Shown: positions 19,325 through 30,232 of the stretch, piece by piece
How positions within the stretch are numbered: position 1 is the stretch's first letter
Layout of the letters: every line of letters starts with the position of its first letter
Assembly (NCBI GenBank): GCA_027576995.1
Contig: JANBQC010000296.1
Span: forward strand, 1 to 33,313
Reading direction: 5' to 3'
Length of the DNA stretch: 33,313 bases
Source: Dimargaris cristalligena
Taxonomy: Eukaryota > Kickxellomycota > Dimargaritomycetes > Dimargaritales > Dimargaritaceae
Notes under the pieces: model-generated
Database searches by the model: none
What the model was told of the DNA's origin: nothing
Seen by the model: the letters and a program-made list of their open reading frames with translations, nothing else
Program-made: the position numbers and the translations under genes

Positions 19325-19880
19325 TATGGTGTTCTTGGCTAGATATCTGTCTGATACCATGCTTTAACAACAATATTAGTAATCTATATGTATATTTATT
19401 TAAATCAGGTCTTCAGCTGGTGGTTATTAATCCTCTGGTGGATTTTTGAGGGTGGATTCTTTTTGTTCGAAGTTGTAAAATCTATGTAGCCTCATGCAAT
19501 TACTCTTATGGACATGGTATCTTTAATCGTATTCAATAAGCGGGTCGTTGACCAGCCCTTCATTACTCAGCCGACTCTTGTAAAATTATGAAGAAGACCA
19601 TTCCCCAGGGGAACGCAATTAACATCAGTGCATCGACATATCAATTTAAAGTGGGGAAGGGGGGTTTTGGTTTGCTATTACATTGACGACTCCCGTGATT
19701 AACTATGAGGGAAGGTCGCGGATGAGAGAAGGGGCTGCTTTTCCCCATTGGCAAATGACCACGCCTTCGGGATATTCCTACTTGGGGTTCCGGCATACCT
19801 CCTGAATGCCATTGCAACCCGATGCCTGCTGATATATTCGCTCGTTCGAGGTGCTTAGAGTAAACACCCATAAAAAGAGA
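19325..19880. other. Intergenic region between MITE copies B and C
   Basis: A minus-strand ATG frame 19641-19871 (76 codons, basic, no motif) ends here. It starts next to MITE C and has no support as a gene. Otherwise AT-rich. Confidence 0.35.
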
Positions 19881-20017
19881 TGGGTGAAATTTGGTACAGC
19901 TGTATAAGATTTACAGGATATGTGTATGGGATAATAGGCGGGAGATTTAATTTCAACCAGTAATGTTTGCCCCACCCAACGGATTTTTCGTTATACAGCA
20001 TGGACGAAATTCTCTGA
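19881..20017. mobile_element. MITE-like element, copy C (137 bp)
   Basis: The left end is TGGGTGAAATTTGG..GCTGTATAA and the right end (other strand) is a diverged version with the same GCTGTATAA inner limit. GA lies on each side (19879-19880 and 20018-20019), consistent with a 2 bp target duplication. Confidence 0.65.
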
Positions 20018-22485
20018 GATGCTCAGAAAATAGGCATAAGTGTGAGTAAATGTAATGATATAGTTGGCATCTGCAATAATTAATCATTAAAGGATCAAAG
20101 GATTGTGTAGTGAAAAAAAAAATGATGCAAACCACAGCAACGGTTCATATAAGCCGAATTCGCGGTGGAAAGACAAACGTTGGATTCTGCGACAAAAACA
20201 GCAGGGTTCATTTAACTAATTCATTTGTGGAATTTGATAAATTACGCAGATAGTGCTGATCCTAAACACCAAACGGTTTGGGTGGTCTTTCGGATTTGAG
20301 ATGTCGTATATCTGGATTGTGGAGGCAAATGGGTGAAGGTGGAGATGAGTAGACGTATTCCGATTAGCCGTCCAACGGATATAATACTCACAGGGTTTGG
20401 CAATTATTTGCAGACGACATCCCTTTCCAAATAATGGACATCTATCAAAGTGATTATGTGAACGGACTGGATATCAAGTAGGAGAACCTAGTCCCCCAGT
20501 TTATTCTTATCCTACTACTTACTGCTTCACCTGAGCATATATGATCGATTGGGATACATATACATAAATGTGGGCATTCGAAACGGAATTGGCTATACAG
20601 GCTATTTGTGTTGGACATCGGGGAGCAGCTTCCACCCACGCTGCATTGGAAATAGCGACACCTCATCATTGAAGGGATTATCTATTCTATCGAGGTGTTT
20701 TATAGTTGGGTTCATTTATATTGGAAGCTGACATGGCGGTGAACTCCCCCTCCCTAGTCGTGGGATTTAGTGTCCGCTTTAGCGTATATTACGCCTATTG
20801 CCACTGCGGGAAATTGGATAGAAGATGGATTCCACTGGCTTTGTTTACCCAACCACTTCCCACAACCAGTTGTGGTATCACATTAAGGTATTACTTCCGT
20901 GAACTTCTCTATTTCCGCTGAAACATAGTCACGAGTGTATGGGGATGGGGTGGGTTTCAGCGACTATCGCTGGGGTGGTTGCCTCCGCCTTATTACCTCT
21001 TTCCTGTTCTCTCTCTCCCACATTCGATCAGCCCGCTGACTCTATTCGGAGTGTAAAATACTGATATCCAAATAGCGCACTCAGACATTATTATTTTTCT
21101 AATGTGATGTGGAACAGAGCATGCCAGGAGGCTTTGATTCAACCGTAAATGAGCCAGGGGACCAATGCCTTTCGTCAAGAGGGGGTCTATTACAGTGGAT
21201 AGAGAAAACGAAGGTATGGGGTTGTTTTCCCGTTCACGCCCTACTAATTCGCGCTTATTCTTACAAGGCTAGTAATAGTTGTATCTGCCATGGCACTTGA
21301 ATGTGATATTACTATAATTATACCTAAATCACAAGGCCATTGGCAGGTATATTAGCCACCCCCTCTCCTTGCCTTCTCCTCCATACTGTGCGAACCACCT
21401 CACCAGCTACTTGATGGGAGACTGTGAACTGAATACTCCGCAAGAGGGGGCTCCTTGTTATAAGAATGACTGGCGTGCCGATGGATGTGCATGTGGGGAA
21501 TTGGCATGGATACTACCGGACCCTGCTGCGAATGTAGCACTGCACGTACTTCAGCGGGGGAAGGACGCTAGAGAATGAACGGTTCCTATAATAAACCCAC
21601 CCGGTCGAGACTTCGCGGGGGTCCACAATATGCCCAAATTCTGTATAGTTGGGTTTTAAACCAGTCGTAGATGTGTGCATGAGGATTCGAATTTGGCACT
21701 ATTCCTGTTGACCACTTGCAGCAGTTCCAAGCATGGGCGCAGAGTCAACCAACCCCAGCCGTAGCACAGGGCCTCGAGTGCGACGGGGGTTTGGGACAAC
21801 AAGTACCGTGGTCTAGCGGCAAATGGGTGGATAAGTGGCATCTCATCTATGGCTGGGCCGCCCTGGCTTTCGGCATGCAACTGGAACATACGCCCCCTTA
21901 GAATATCAGTGATAGTCCCTCGCCGCGGCTAGCGACTTTGTTCGGCCTGCTAAGCCACTCGGGGCGTCGTTGATAGTGCTAGCGGGTGCAGCTGTATCAC
22001 CATGAAGACAATACTGCCAATATCAACAACGAATGGGCCGGCTTAAAATAGAGTTTATTGTTGGTGGCAGTCGGTCGATCATTACTTATTGGGCTGAGGT
22101 CAGGTGTGTCCTTCCTTGGTCGCTCGCCCGTTACAACGCCGCTTTCTCCCATCGATACCCAACCCTACTCTGCCATGGGTTTAAGAGCAGCAGGGCAATC
22201 GCCGTAGTAGCGGACACAGAAGGTGCGTCCCCTTATTCTCCAGACGGCTGTCGCTGGGGGCTGTTTCAAAAGGGGGGTGGTGGTTCGTTCCAACGGGTCA
22301 TCCCCGTCGCCCAACTCATTAAATCAGGGTGAAACCTTAGGCCCATCGCTTCTCCTCTCAAAGCTTCCCCCATTCGCACATTATAAGCAATTCCCGTATT
22401 AGTTTATTCGTATCTACACACTTTGCTGTGCTCATCTCTTCAAAATCGCTACTGTCCTTTGGCGGACGCACTGCCGCGGCCCTAG
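20018..22485. other. Gene-poor region with two weak small ORFs
   Basis: GC content rises from about 20.9 kb onward. Two ATG-started plus-strand frames might be genes but have no recognised motif: 21414-21578 (54 codons, four Cys in CEL..PCY..CACG) and 22033-22332 (99 codons). I see no splice signals that link them. No RNA gene seen. Confidence 0.3.
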
Positions 22486-22507
22486 CCCTTTTTTAAAGAA
22501 AAAAGGG
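22486..22507. other. Perfect A/T-rich hairpin
   Basis: CCCTTTTTT and AAAAAAGGG form a 9 bp stem around an AAAG loop. It lies about 930 bases upstream of the disordered-protein gene. Its role is unknown and it could be chance in a low-complexity region. Confidence 0.5.
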
Positions 22508-23434
22508 GGTACCCGATTACCATTATAATACCCATTCCCCCTAGTCTTCGTCCTCTCCACTCCCACAGCTGTGTGCCCCTCCTTATCCTTCTCCCTCTCT
22601 CGTTCTCACTCTGTATTCAGATAGATTTATTTTTTCATTTCGGTACGTGGTACATAGTTCAATACCCTTCCCCCCTATAACACACTGTAGTGGAGTCGCG
22701 TTCATTGTGCGCTGGCCTTGTCACGCCTGCTACTATTCACCGGCTGCACTGCATGCCGTTGGGCCTCATCCTGCAGCTGGCCCTCCCCCCTTATGGCCTA
22801 CAATCGGTGAGCTCTTTTGGTCGCTGCCCTCGTATTCAGCCAGCTATAGAATGCCCAATGATTTATCAGGTCCCATTGCCTCAGTCTCTTGCTTAGCCTT
22901 GTCCACTCCGTAGGCACAACATTAACGCGGCCCCGTTTTAATTTGGCGCTTTTACTGCCCGTGGTCCCGGGCCCTCTGACGCTCTTCTATCCAGCGTTGC
23001 TTATAAGCTGCTTAACGGCCCGGCCCCGCCGCCCCTCTCTCTCGGTCTGTCTATTATAATAGTTGTCACATTCGTTCGTTCGTTTGGCCTACACTGGGCT
23101 ATTCTCGTTGGACTGCTCTCACTGCCGATCGCCCCCCGCCGCTGCAGTCAACCCAATTTATTGTACTGGGTGGCTACCGATGAGTGGGATATTCCTGGTC
23201 CAATCGCCTGCCTGAACTGCTCTTGACAATTTGCGTATTTTCATTAAACAACTCTTCCATTTTAAAGGGTCTATCTGAGTAAGGTTCGTGGTAAACTCCG
23301 CCTCTTATATTCCCTCTTGGTTATCTCCGTCTTGTTTCTTTTAATATTATTATTCTTTTCTATTCGCATTATTGGTTTAACATTTATATATAAAAAACCC
23401 TTTAGTTTTTCTCGGTTGTTGTATCTCCCCGACT
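22508..23434 (+). promoter_or_regulatory. Pyrimidine-rich promoter region of the 1239-aa gene
   Basis: Long CT-rich tracts (about 22545-22620 and 22980-23060), a short TTCG tandem near 23070 and an AT-rich TATATAAAAAA stretch near 23385-23395, about 45 bases before the ATG. No gene supported. Confidence 0.4.
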
Positions 23435-26400
23435 ATGTTCGCCAAGCTTCGCATAGCTTTCGGCAAGAACAAGGGTCGCTCCGCCGACTCCAAAGTCCCC
23501 GTTTCCATTCCCCCTTCCCCTCCTCCTCAGTCTGCCTCAGCCTCCCATTTACCATCGCCCAAAGCCCCCTTCACGGATAAAAAGCCCTGGTTAGCATGGC
23601 TTCCCCCTCGTTTGCGGTCCAAACGCGGTCCAGGTTCCACCCCATTTGCCGACGAAGGAAGCTATCGCAAAGGGGCGGGTCTAGCCCCCGCTGGCGCTAA
23701 CCCCCGGCGCTTCAGTAGCCTTATTCCTTCGCCCTTTACGGCCCCACCCGGCCCGGCCAGCACCGTTAGCCAAGCGCCCTTGAAGGGAGATCCCAAAACT
23801 GACCTCAAGAGAATATACCGGCAAAGCGCCCCCCTCTTCCCACAGGTCCATACGGTGGCTGACCTGGGCACCGGCTTTATCGAGCAGGACGCCGACCTCA
23901 TTCCCCTGTCGTCATGCGTGGTGGTGCTGGAATCCGAAGGCCCCCCTCCCGGCTACGGAACCCACAGCCCTGGCGCTTTTTCGCGTTCCAAGCATTCCGA
24001 CTATTACGGTCCCGGCGGCTCAAACACCGCTCCTCGCCGACTTTCGAGGTTGGAAGCCCCTCACTCCACGCCTGCTCCCACCGCTGCCCCAACCTCCACG
24101 CCCCTTGCCACTACCACTGCCACCCTACCCGGCACGTCTATACTCACTCGCTCGGCTTCCACTAAACCGAGTCGCCCCGAACCCCTTATTCGCACCCGCG
24201 AAACTCGACTCCTGGACCGCGCCCTGTCGCAAAGCCGGCCCCGTTCGCACACCCCTACCAGTCAAATGAGTTCCCTGACCCGGTCCCACTCCGCCCGAAG
24301 TTCACAGATTCGCCGGCGTTCCTCCTCCATTCTCGCGCCAACCCAAAGCCAAACTCTAATCCAGGATCCGCCGGCGGATCCTTCCACCCTTCATATGACC
24401 TCCCCCGATTCGGTGTCAACCCTGGCCCGGCGTCTGCGCTCCAATTCCTCGTTGAACCGCCACAACCGCCGAGGCGAGAAGCTGGGGTTCCCCCGGACGC
24501 CCCTAGTTACATTAACGGAACACATTCCCTCCTTTACCATAGGGGCCGCTACGGTCGAATCGTCGTCATCAGTCGCTGTTACTACTTCCACCAACCCCCA
24601 GGTCATACCCGCACCCGCCTCTCTGCATAGCCGAGTTAGCGGCTCCTCCCAGCGGAGCCGTCAGGCAAATTCCATTTCATTCGCCAGCGAGTCTACTCCG
24701 TCCCTACCTGCAGCCGCACCATTACCAGTGCCCACCTCGACCGTAGGATCCATTATTCCCCGGCGCCACCAACCCCCGGCCAAACGCCCCTCCCATTTGC
24801 GAATCAACACCAACCTTCGCGAATCCCACTCCTCTGCCGACCCCTCCCCCAACCCCGCTTCCGCTACCAATTCAGTACCCCGGCAACCCACCCTGGAGGA
24901 TACCCCCGCCGCCCTGGATACGACACGGTCCCGTCTGCCCCGGCGTCGAGATACCCTTGACGAGCGGTATTCCCGTACCCATATCCTAACCCCGGCTTCA
25001 CCTCTCGCCAGTGGTGCACTTCCCTCGGCCACGGGAGTTCCTCGGAATCTCCACCGGAGCATCGGATCCATCCGTTCCCGGACAGATTCCGCCCGAACGG
25101 GTGGTCCGGAACAACCCGGTACCGATACTGTCCGGCAAGCCAAACGCTATCGACGACGTACTATCCATGTGGCATCGTCCGAAAACTGTCAGCCCGGTGA
25201 CTTCCCTCGCCACCGGCGTCGGCCTGAAGAAGCTGACCGACACCCATCTTCTCATATAGGTGGTGAAAACCACAGCCGCCAGCATCACTCCCCCTTGGCT
25301 AGGCTAGCCCCGGGACGGCCTATAATTGAACAATCGGCCTCTAACTTGACCCACGACAACGACAACGACCTTCTATACGGTACCGGCGTGCCCGAAACTA
25401 GGGATGGCGACGTCGGTATGTATCCCTCCTATCCCCCCTTGGGTGGCGCCGCAACGGGGGCCGCCCTAACTCCCGTTTCAGCCACCGCTACGATCCCCGA
25501 CCACGCCTACCTACCGCATTATGATACTAATGAGCCCGACGACATGAACCCCATGAATAACCCCAGTCCCAGCAACTTCTCCTGGCTGCATGAACACTAC
25601 TCGGACGATCTGCAGGATCCCCTCAGTACGGCCTCTTGGGTGCTCAGTGCGTCCCGGCAAATTCACGTTTCGCCCCTGGCCCACCTGCCTGCCACCCGGT
25701 CTGTCCTCCCGGAAATCGCCCACCACATGCAGCACAGTTCCGGGTCCCTGTCCAGTAATGATGATGTGCCTATCATTCAGACCATGCCCCGCCTATTCAG
25801 TCCCGCGGATGGAGAGGGGGATAGTGGGAGGGACGACGATGACTACAACAGCGACCACAACGACAACAGCTGCATTTCTGCGCTTCGCCCCGCCGCCGAT
25901 CAAAGGGAGTCACTGGGGCCCTTCCCGGCGCGAGTGGTCCCCGCCCACGAAATAATATCCACCCAGTTGCCGTCCACAGGGTCCACAAGCGAAACGACCG
26001 TATCTTCTCCGTCCTTGACCTCTGCGTCATCCCCGGCATCTGTACCGTCCCCCGTCACCGCCTCTAAGATCAGCCAACCAGGCGCTGAAATCGGGGAATC
26101 AGCCATAATCCCCGATACCATGTTGCCTCCCTCTCAAGTACTATCCATTCAACCCAATGCTTACCTCGCTGATAGTAGCGATATCTCCCCCGAACCCGAA
26201 CTCCGCCCGGGTTTTGAATCAGACACCGGCTCCGACTCTGTTCCCCTGCACCAACTCTGCGGACCCCGTGGAACGACTATTGTGACCCCGCCGGCTTCGG
26301 CCGACCGTCTTATTCCGCTGGCGCCGGCCCCGGTGTTTTTGCCGACGGTTTGGGGGTTCAGTCCTCGGCCCGCGTCTAGTATGGCCAATACGTCGCAGAG

Positions 26401-27154
26401 CGGGAGCTTGGCCCGGCATTTGGCTAAAATCCCGGTTCTTACCGAAGAGACCACGCCAGTCGAGCGGAGTTGGCCGGCCCGATTCGCACACCCCATGGCC
26501 AGGCGACAGGCAGCGGCGGGAAGTCATCCGCCCGGCCGGGCGCATTTCCCCGACTCGTCATCCCTTTCGTCAGTATCCCAAGCTGACCCCAGTGACGACG
26601 ATTACACCGATAATGAACCATTATTATACTTGGCCCCGCTGCCGCCTGTCTACCAACCCCAGTCCCAACTCCAGCTGCAACCCCAGCACTCCCCCGTGCT
26701 GTCAGCCGCCACTCGACTATGGCCTCATTCCGCTCCATCTGCGGCTACGGTCCGCCTACCCTCACGCACGGGGCGCAATGGGGGAGCCATGGTGGCTCCC
26801 CAGCCACCCACCGTCAACGAAATGGATGACGATCTACCCCTGATTTACCTGTCGCACCGTACCAAACCCCGGCGTTCCCACCCCACCCTGACTAAATCGC
26901 GACGAAGCCGTTCTCCCTCGCCCAATCGACCCCCCTCCCAAACACGCAGTCGTATGCGTTCGCGAACCCCCACTCCGACCCCAATGGACATGGCGGTGGG
27001 GGACGAGCTTCCGACTCAACTTCAGCGCTCTAATCGCCGGTGGACGCAGATGGTCCAAAATATCCGTGACTACGAACCGTGGCCCGTCATGCGGAGTATT
27101 TCGAACGATCACCGGATCTCTGGTGAAACGCCGGTGAACGCTAACCAGACTTAA
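23435..27154 (+). CDS. Large Ser/Pro-rich disordered protein of unknown function (1239 aa)
   Basis: Single-exon ORF from ATG 23435 to TAA. I do not recognise a family. The N-terminus is basic and amphipathic (MFAKLRIAFGKNKGR) and could contact membranes. The bulk is Ser/Thr/Pro/Arg-rich with SRS and RSRS-like patches (about 275-300 and 1150-1185), typical of kinase-regulated disordered proteins. Acidic runs occur near 795-815. A short motif, acidic residues followed by PL(L/I)YL(A/S), occurs twice, at about 1054-1068 and 1130-1141. The last ~45 residues (RRWTQMVQNIRDYEPWPVMR) are more ordered and Trp-rich and may be the conserved part. Strong GC-rich codon bias over 3.7 kb without a stop supports real coding. 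No transmembrane segment or enzyme motif seen. Confidence 0.85.
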   Translation: MFAKLRIAFGKNKGRSADSKVPVSIPPSPPPQSASASHLPSPKAPFTDKKPWLAWLPPRLRSKRGPGSTPFADEGSYRKGAGLAPAGANPRRFSSLIPSPFTAPPGPASTVSQAPLKGDPKTDLKRIYRQSAPLFPQVHTVADLGTGFIEQDADLIPLSSCVVVLESEGPPPGYGTHSPGAFSRSKHSDYYGPGGSNTAPRRLSRLEAPHSTPAPTAAPTSTPLATTTATLPGTSILTRSASTKPSRPEPLIRTRETRLLDRALSQSRPRSHTPTSQMSSLTRSHSARSSQIRRRSSSILAPTQSQTLIQDPPADPSTLHMTSPDSVSTLARRLRSNSSLNRHNRRGEKLGFPRTPLVTLTEHIPSFTIGAATVESSSSVAVTTSTNPQVIPAPASLHSRVSGSSQRSRQANSISFASESTPSLPAAAPLPVPTSTVGSIIPRRHQPPAKRPSHLRINTNLRESHSSADPSPNPASATNSVPRQPTLEDTPAALDTTRSRLPRRRDTLDERYSRTHILTPASPLASGALPSATGVPRNLHRSIGSIRSRTDSARTGGPEQPGTDTVRQAKRYRRRTIHVASSENCQPGDFPRHRRRPEEADRHPSSHIGGENHSRQHHSPLARLAPGRPIIEQSASNLTHDNDNDLLYGTGVPETRDGDVGMYPSYPPLGGAATGAALTPVSATATIPDHAYLPHYDTNEPDDMNPMNNPSPSNFSWLHEHYSDDLQDPLSTASWVLSASRQIHVSPLAHLPATRSVLPEIAHHMQHSSGSLSSNDDVPIIQTMPRLFSPADGEGDSGRDDDDYNSDHNDNSCISALRPAADQRESLGPFPARVVPAHEIISTQLPSTGSTSETTVSSPSLTSASSPASVPSPVTASKISQPGAEIGESAIIPDTMLPPSQVLSIQPNAYLADSSDISPEPELRPGFESDTGSDSVPLHQLCGPRGTTIVTPPASADRLIPLAPAPVFLPTVWGFSPRPASSMANTSQSGSLARHLAKIPVLTEETTPVERSWPARFAHPMARRQAAAGSHPPGRAHFPDSSSLSSVSQADPSDDDYTDNEPLLYLAPLPPVYQPQSQLQLQPQHSPVLSAATRLWPHSAPSAATVRLPSRTGRNGGAMVAPQPPTVNEMDDDLPLIYLSHRTKPRRSHPTLTKSRRSRSPSPNRPPSQTRSRMRSRTPTPTPMDMAVGDELPTQLQRSNRRWTQMVQNIRDYEPWPVMRSISNDHRISGETPVNANQT

Positions 27155-27316
27155 TTCAGGGGAGGCGGGTGAGGACGGGGAGGGGGAAGGGTCCCCCTAT
27201 TCCGCACCCCAATTACTATTATTATTTTTAAGCTTGTTTTTATTATTATTAATATTCTGCTCTCACCCTTTACATGCTTATACCTTACTCTCCAACAGGG
27301 GCTTTCCAGTAAAATA

Positions 27317-27347
27317 CCGGCTTCTTAATGACAACTTTGGAAGCCGG
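27317..27347. other. Stem-loop in the 3' region of the 1239-aa gene
   Basis: CCGGCTTC at 27317-27324 pairs perfectly with GAAGCCGG at 27340-27347 around a 15-base loop. Outer GTAAA / TTTAC can extend the stem with small bulges. It lies about 165 bases after the stop codon, so it may form in the 3' UTR. Confidence 0.6.
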
Positions 27348-27403
27348 CTTTACCGGATATCTGCCATTCCCTAACCCTACATTAGGTGACGTGTGGCTTA
27401 GTT

Positions 27404-27416
27404 GGCTGACTCAGCC
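27404..27416. promoter_or_regulatory. Palindromic Gcn4/AP-1-type site
   Basis: GGCTGACTCAGCC is a 13-base palindrome around TGACTCA, the half-site pair bound by Gcn4/AP-1 bZIP factors. No gene starts nearby, so it may be coincidental. Confidence 0.3.
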
Positions 27417-28648
27417 GCCAAGTATCCCCTCATTTTATTGTTATTCACTCCAACTGCATTTGATTACTATTTGTTATTACCACCATCTATTTTTTTACAT
27501 TTTATTTTTTAATAGGTTAATACCGCTTTTTTCTCAAATTATTTTAGTATTTTAGCTTAGTGTATTTGTCTGGTTCAGAAATTGGTTACTTTCTGCCCCG
27601 CCTTCACCATAGTTATCTAGTATATTAGCGCCAATTAGGCTGTCCTCTTTTAATTTTTTATCCATCCTATTACAAACACTTAAATACTGGCCAAACACCC
27701 ATTCCAACCGTCTACTCCATCATTGCTGCCCCCTATTCGCATCACCCGCCCCATTTCCAATTCATGTGTAGTTTTATGATTTATCTCTCTCTCGCACTCC
27801 CACACACACTTTACCTCGTCATTTTAATGATATGTCTTAATCTCGATTTCGTCACGGACTGGTCCTACTTTGAATAAACCCACAGTCCTTTAAGCAAATC
27901 ATTATATCTATTATCACATTCGAGTGTGATGGCATGTGATGCCGTTATGCAATTGAAATTAGGGGTGAGTGGCAGTTATAAGCAATGCTCAAATGGTTTG
28001 CGCTATAATGGCGAAGGATTCAGGTGCTGTACAAGAGAGTTTCTTGAATAGCCATTAATAAACATGACATGTCCACCAACGGTGAGTTTGTTTACAATAC
28101 AGGGGAATAAGTATGTTGATATAAAATCGCTTTCGCACACGGTGCTAAAAAGGAGTGAGCAGAATATGGTAAGGACAAATGCTGTCGGAATGTAGGCAGT
28201 CGACTCCAAGGGGCATTATAGGATGACATATGTAGGCGCAGTGCGATCCAGCAAACCATGGTTGATTGTCAGCGGTTGACATTACATCCTGCCCATAGTT
28301 TATTCATCAGTCCTATGTCTGGTCTGCTTCTATCCCGCCAGCGTCTATTGAGACGATAGTTATTTTATCATTGTTGCAATTAACAACCTGCAATTAGTTG
28401 GTCGTAGCTATTTTGCCAACAAAAACCCTTATCATAGCTTACTTTCAAGTCTTTTGTATATATCTCTGCACCACAATTGGTATTTCTACAGGATCGAATT
28501 CGCATATAAAAGACATTGGAATCCTGTGAAGGAAACCATAAGTTCACCAACCTCATTGAAGTTTACATTCCATTACTATTATTATTTTCATTAATATTTC
28601 AAAGCATTTCGGTAATCGCAATTCCGTGTTAATTACGTTTCTACCCAG

Positions 28649-28812
28649 CCTCCACCATAAGTTCCAGCAACCCCGAAACCAGCCAGTCTGTGTCCTGGAA
28701 CATTCCTAAGCCTGCCAAAGTCGGACACTCTACTACGGCACGGAATCAGCCTGAGGAGGACTTCGAGGCTATTTCGCAGCCTTCTGAGGCTAGTACGCCG
28801 AAGGTGGAGTGA
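28649..28812 (+). CDS. Candidate terminal exon of an unknown small protein
   Basis: An open frame ends at TGA 28810-28812. Its composition is protein-like (polar, Trp-Asn-Ile-Pro-Lys-Pro, an acidic PEEDF segment, ending STPKVE) and its third positions are richer in C/G than the surrounding DNA. The frame closes with a TAA just upstream at 28618-28633, but a pyrimidine stretch with TACCCAG (AG at 28647-28648) offers an acceptor. I could not find a convincing first exon between 28000 and 28640. It could be the end of a real gene or a remnant of one. Repeat epsilon follows directly. Confidence 0.3.
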
Positions 28813-28829
28813 TCCGGCCCTAAAGGTAC

Positions 28830-28975
28830 ATTATTTCCTCACATTTTAATTGCTAAAAATACACCCTACCAATACTACTGTTCAATAAAACTAACCGCGC
28901 GGTAGTACCTACCACCCTCCAGCTACTTTCTTTTTTTTTTATTTACAGGTGTATTGCTTAGTACTTATATTCCAA
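28830..28975 (+). repeat. Dispersed repeat epsilon, copy 2
   Basis: Degenerate counterpart of 18225-18375. It contains TTCAATAAAACTAACC, with an AATAAA, and lies just downstream of the candidate exon, so it might act as 3' UTR. MITE D begins eight bases later. Confidence 0.5.
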
Positions 28976-28982
28976 CACCATA

Positions 28983-29117
28983 TGTGTGAATCTCGCGCCC
29001 GCTGTATAGGGTTTAAATTGACGTGTATGGAATAGCTGACGGGAGTTTTATTATAAACGGTAATATTTGCTTCGTCTAACGGATATTTTGTTAGACAGTC
29101 CAGTTGACCCTCTCCCA
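28983..29117. mobile_element. MITE-like element, copy D (135 bp)
   Basis: TA flanks both ends (28981-28982 and 29118-29119). The left end, TGTGTGAATCTCG..CGCTGTATA, and the right end (other strand), TGGGAGAGGGTCAAC..ACTGTCTAA, are diverged forms of the same ~30 bp terminal inverted repeat. The inner part shares TTTGCTTCGTCTAACGGAT-type sequence with copies B and C. Confidence 0.7.
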
Positions 29118-30232
29118 TATACTGAAAGTTGGTTTTATGCGACCGATTTCACTCACCAGAAATTGTATTCTCACTTACTTTACAGTTTTTATTTTATTCA
29201 AAATCCAATACAGTTGGGATGAATTGCGCCCACACTTCGTGTAATTATTTAAAGGACTAATGTGATCTTGTGTTCAAAATAATGGGTCTAGCTTGGCAAC
29301 TCCAAGACAGACGAAACAGCCAGTGAATTGGCATAGAAGTAGATAGACTTTGTCCTGTTTATATCCGCCATGTATCATGAATTCTCTGTTTCGCCATGGT
29401 TTCTTTGTTGGCTTATTAGACCAGTCGCTTAAGAATACACCACTTTAGTATTACGTCTTCCCCGGCCACCCTTTTCAATCAAAAATTAGAGGATTTTTAA
29501 AACTTGATGTATACATGACCAACTTTATCAATCGCAGTATAAACGGCTGATGATCAGAAAATACGCGTCGTCCTACACACCACACTTCCGGGTAGTTCTA
29601 CGTTGTATTTTTCCAACAAACTGACGTGTTTATATGACGGATTGCCTACACATGTCATCCAGGCCACATACCCATTGATAAATTACGGCAAGAAGAGTGT
29701 ATATTATTGAAATAGTCCGAATCTGGTTGAAACTTTTCTTAAACTGATTAAATCCTGGTAATTTATCAGGCACCAATGTACCCTGACTGAATGTGCCCAT
29801 TTGAAAGTCAAGATTTTATAATTTTCTGAGAGGTGGTGTGACCAGCCACCAGATGACAACAATGCCAACACCCCATCCAATTCAGTGTACCTATTAGCAT
29901 GATGGAGCTAGCCAAGGGCAGTCCACCGATGTCTGAATTTTTAAATGGCACTGATAGAATCAATTGATACTTTAACTTTAGATGCCTTACATTACTTGCT
30001 AAATTTTATGGCCGCTTTAGCCCTGACTACCAAGTCTCGGACATTTTGTATATAACGCACACCACCGCCCCGTAGAAAACAAAGTTGATTATCAACCTTG
30101 CACTTTCGCTTCACCACTTTAATAATCGAATACTCTTGACTCACTTCAACCGAATCTTCCGGTTTAGTTCAATAGTTCACCCATTCACCCAGCAGCTCAC
30201 CAACCTTATTCGTGACCGTATCACAAAGCATC
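29118..30232. other. Intergenic AT-rich region without a supported gene
   Basis: No frame, repeat or RNA gene of note. From about 30060 to 30230 the sequence turns pyrimidine- and CA-rich (TTCACC..CAGCAGCTCACC), like a fungal promoter or 5' UTR in front of the candidate spliced gene. Confidence 0.35.

Larger units (their letters stand above)
27155..28648. other. 3' flank and intergenic region
   Basis: ATT microsatellites at about 27215-27255, a strong hairpin and a palindromic TGACTCA site follow the stop codon. A short ATG frame at 28305 (MSGLLLSRQRLLRR) looks like a mitochondrial presequence but ends at once and has no good splice donor. Otherwise no gene. Confidence 0.4.

Noticed and set aside
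28939..29118. Minus-strand 59-codon ATG frame in MITE D with a reading frame shared by copies A-C (Cys-Ile-Thr-Lys-Asn-Pro, Asp-Glu-Ala-Asn)
   Set aside because: The shared frame is broken by stops and indels in A, B and C, and the similarity is fully explained by the terminal-inverted-repeat element.
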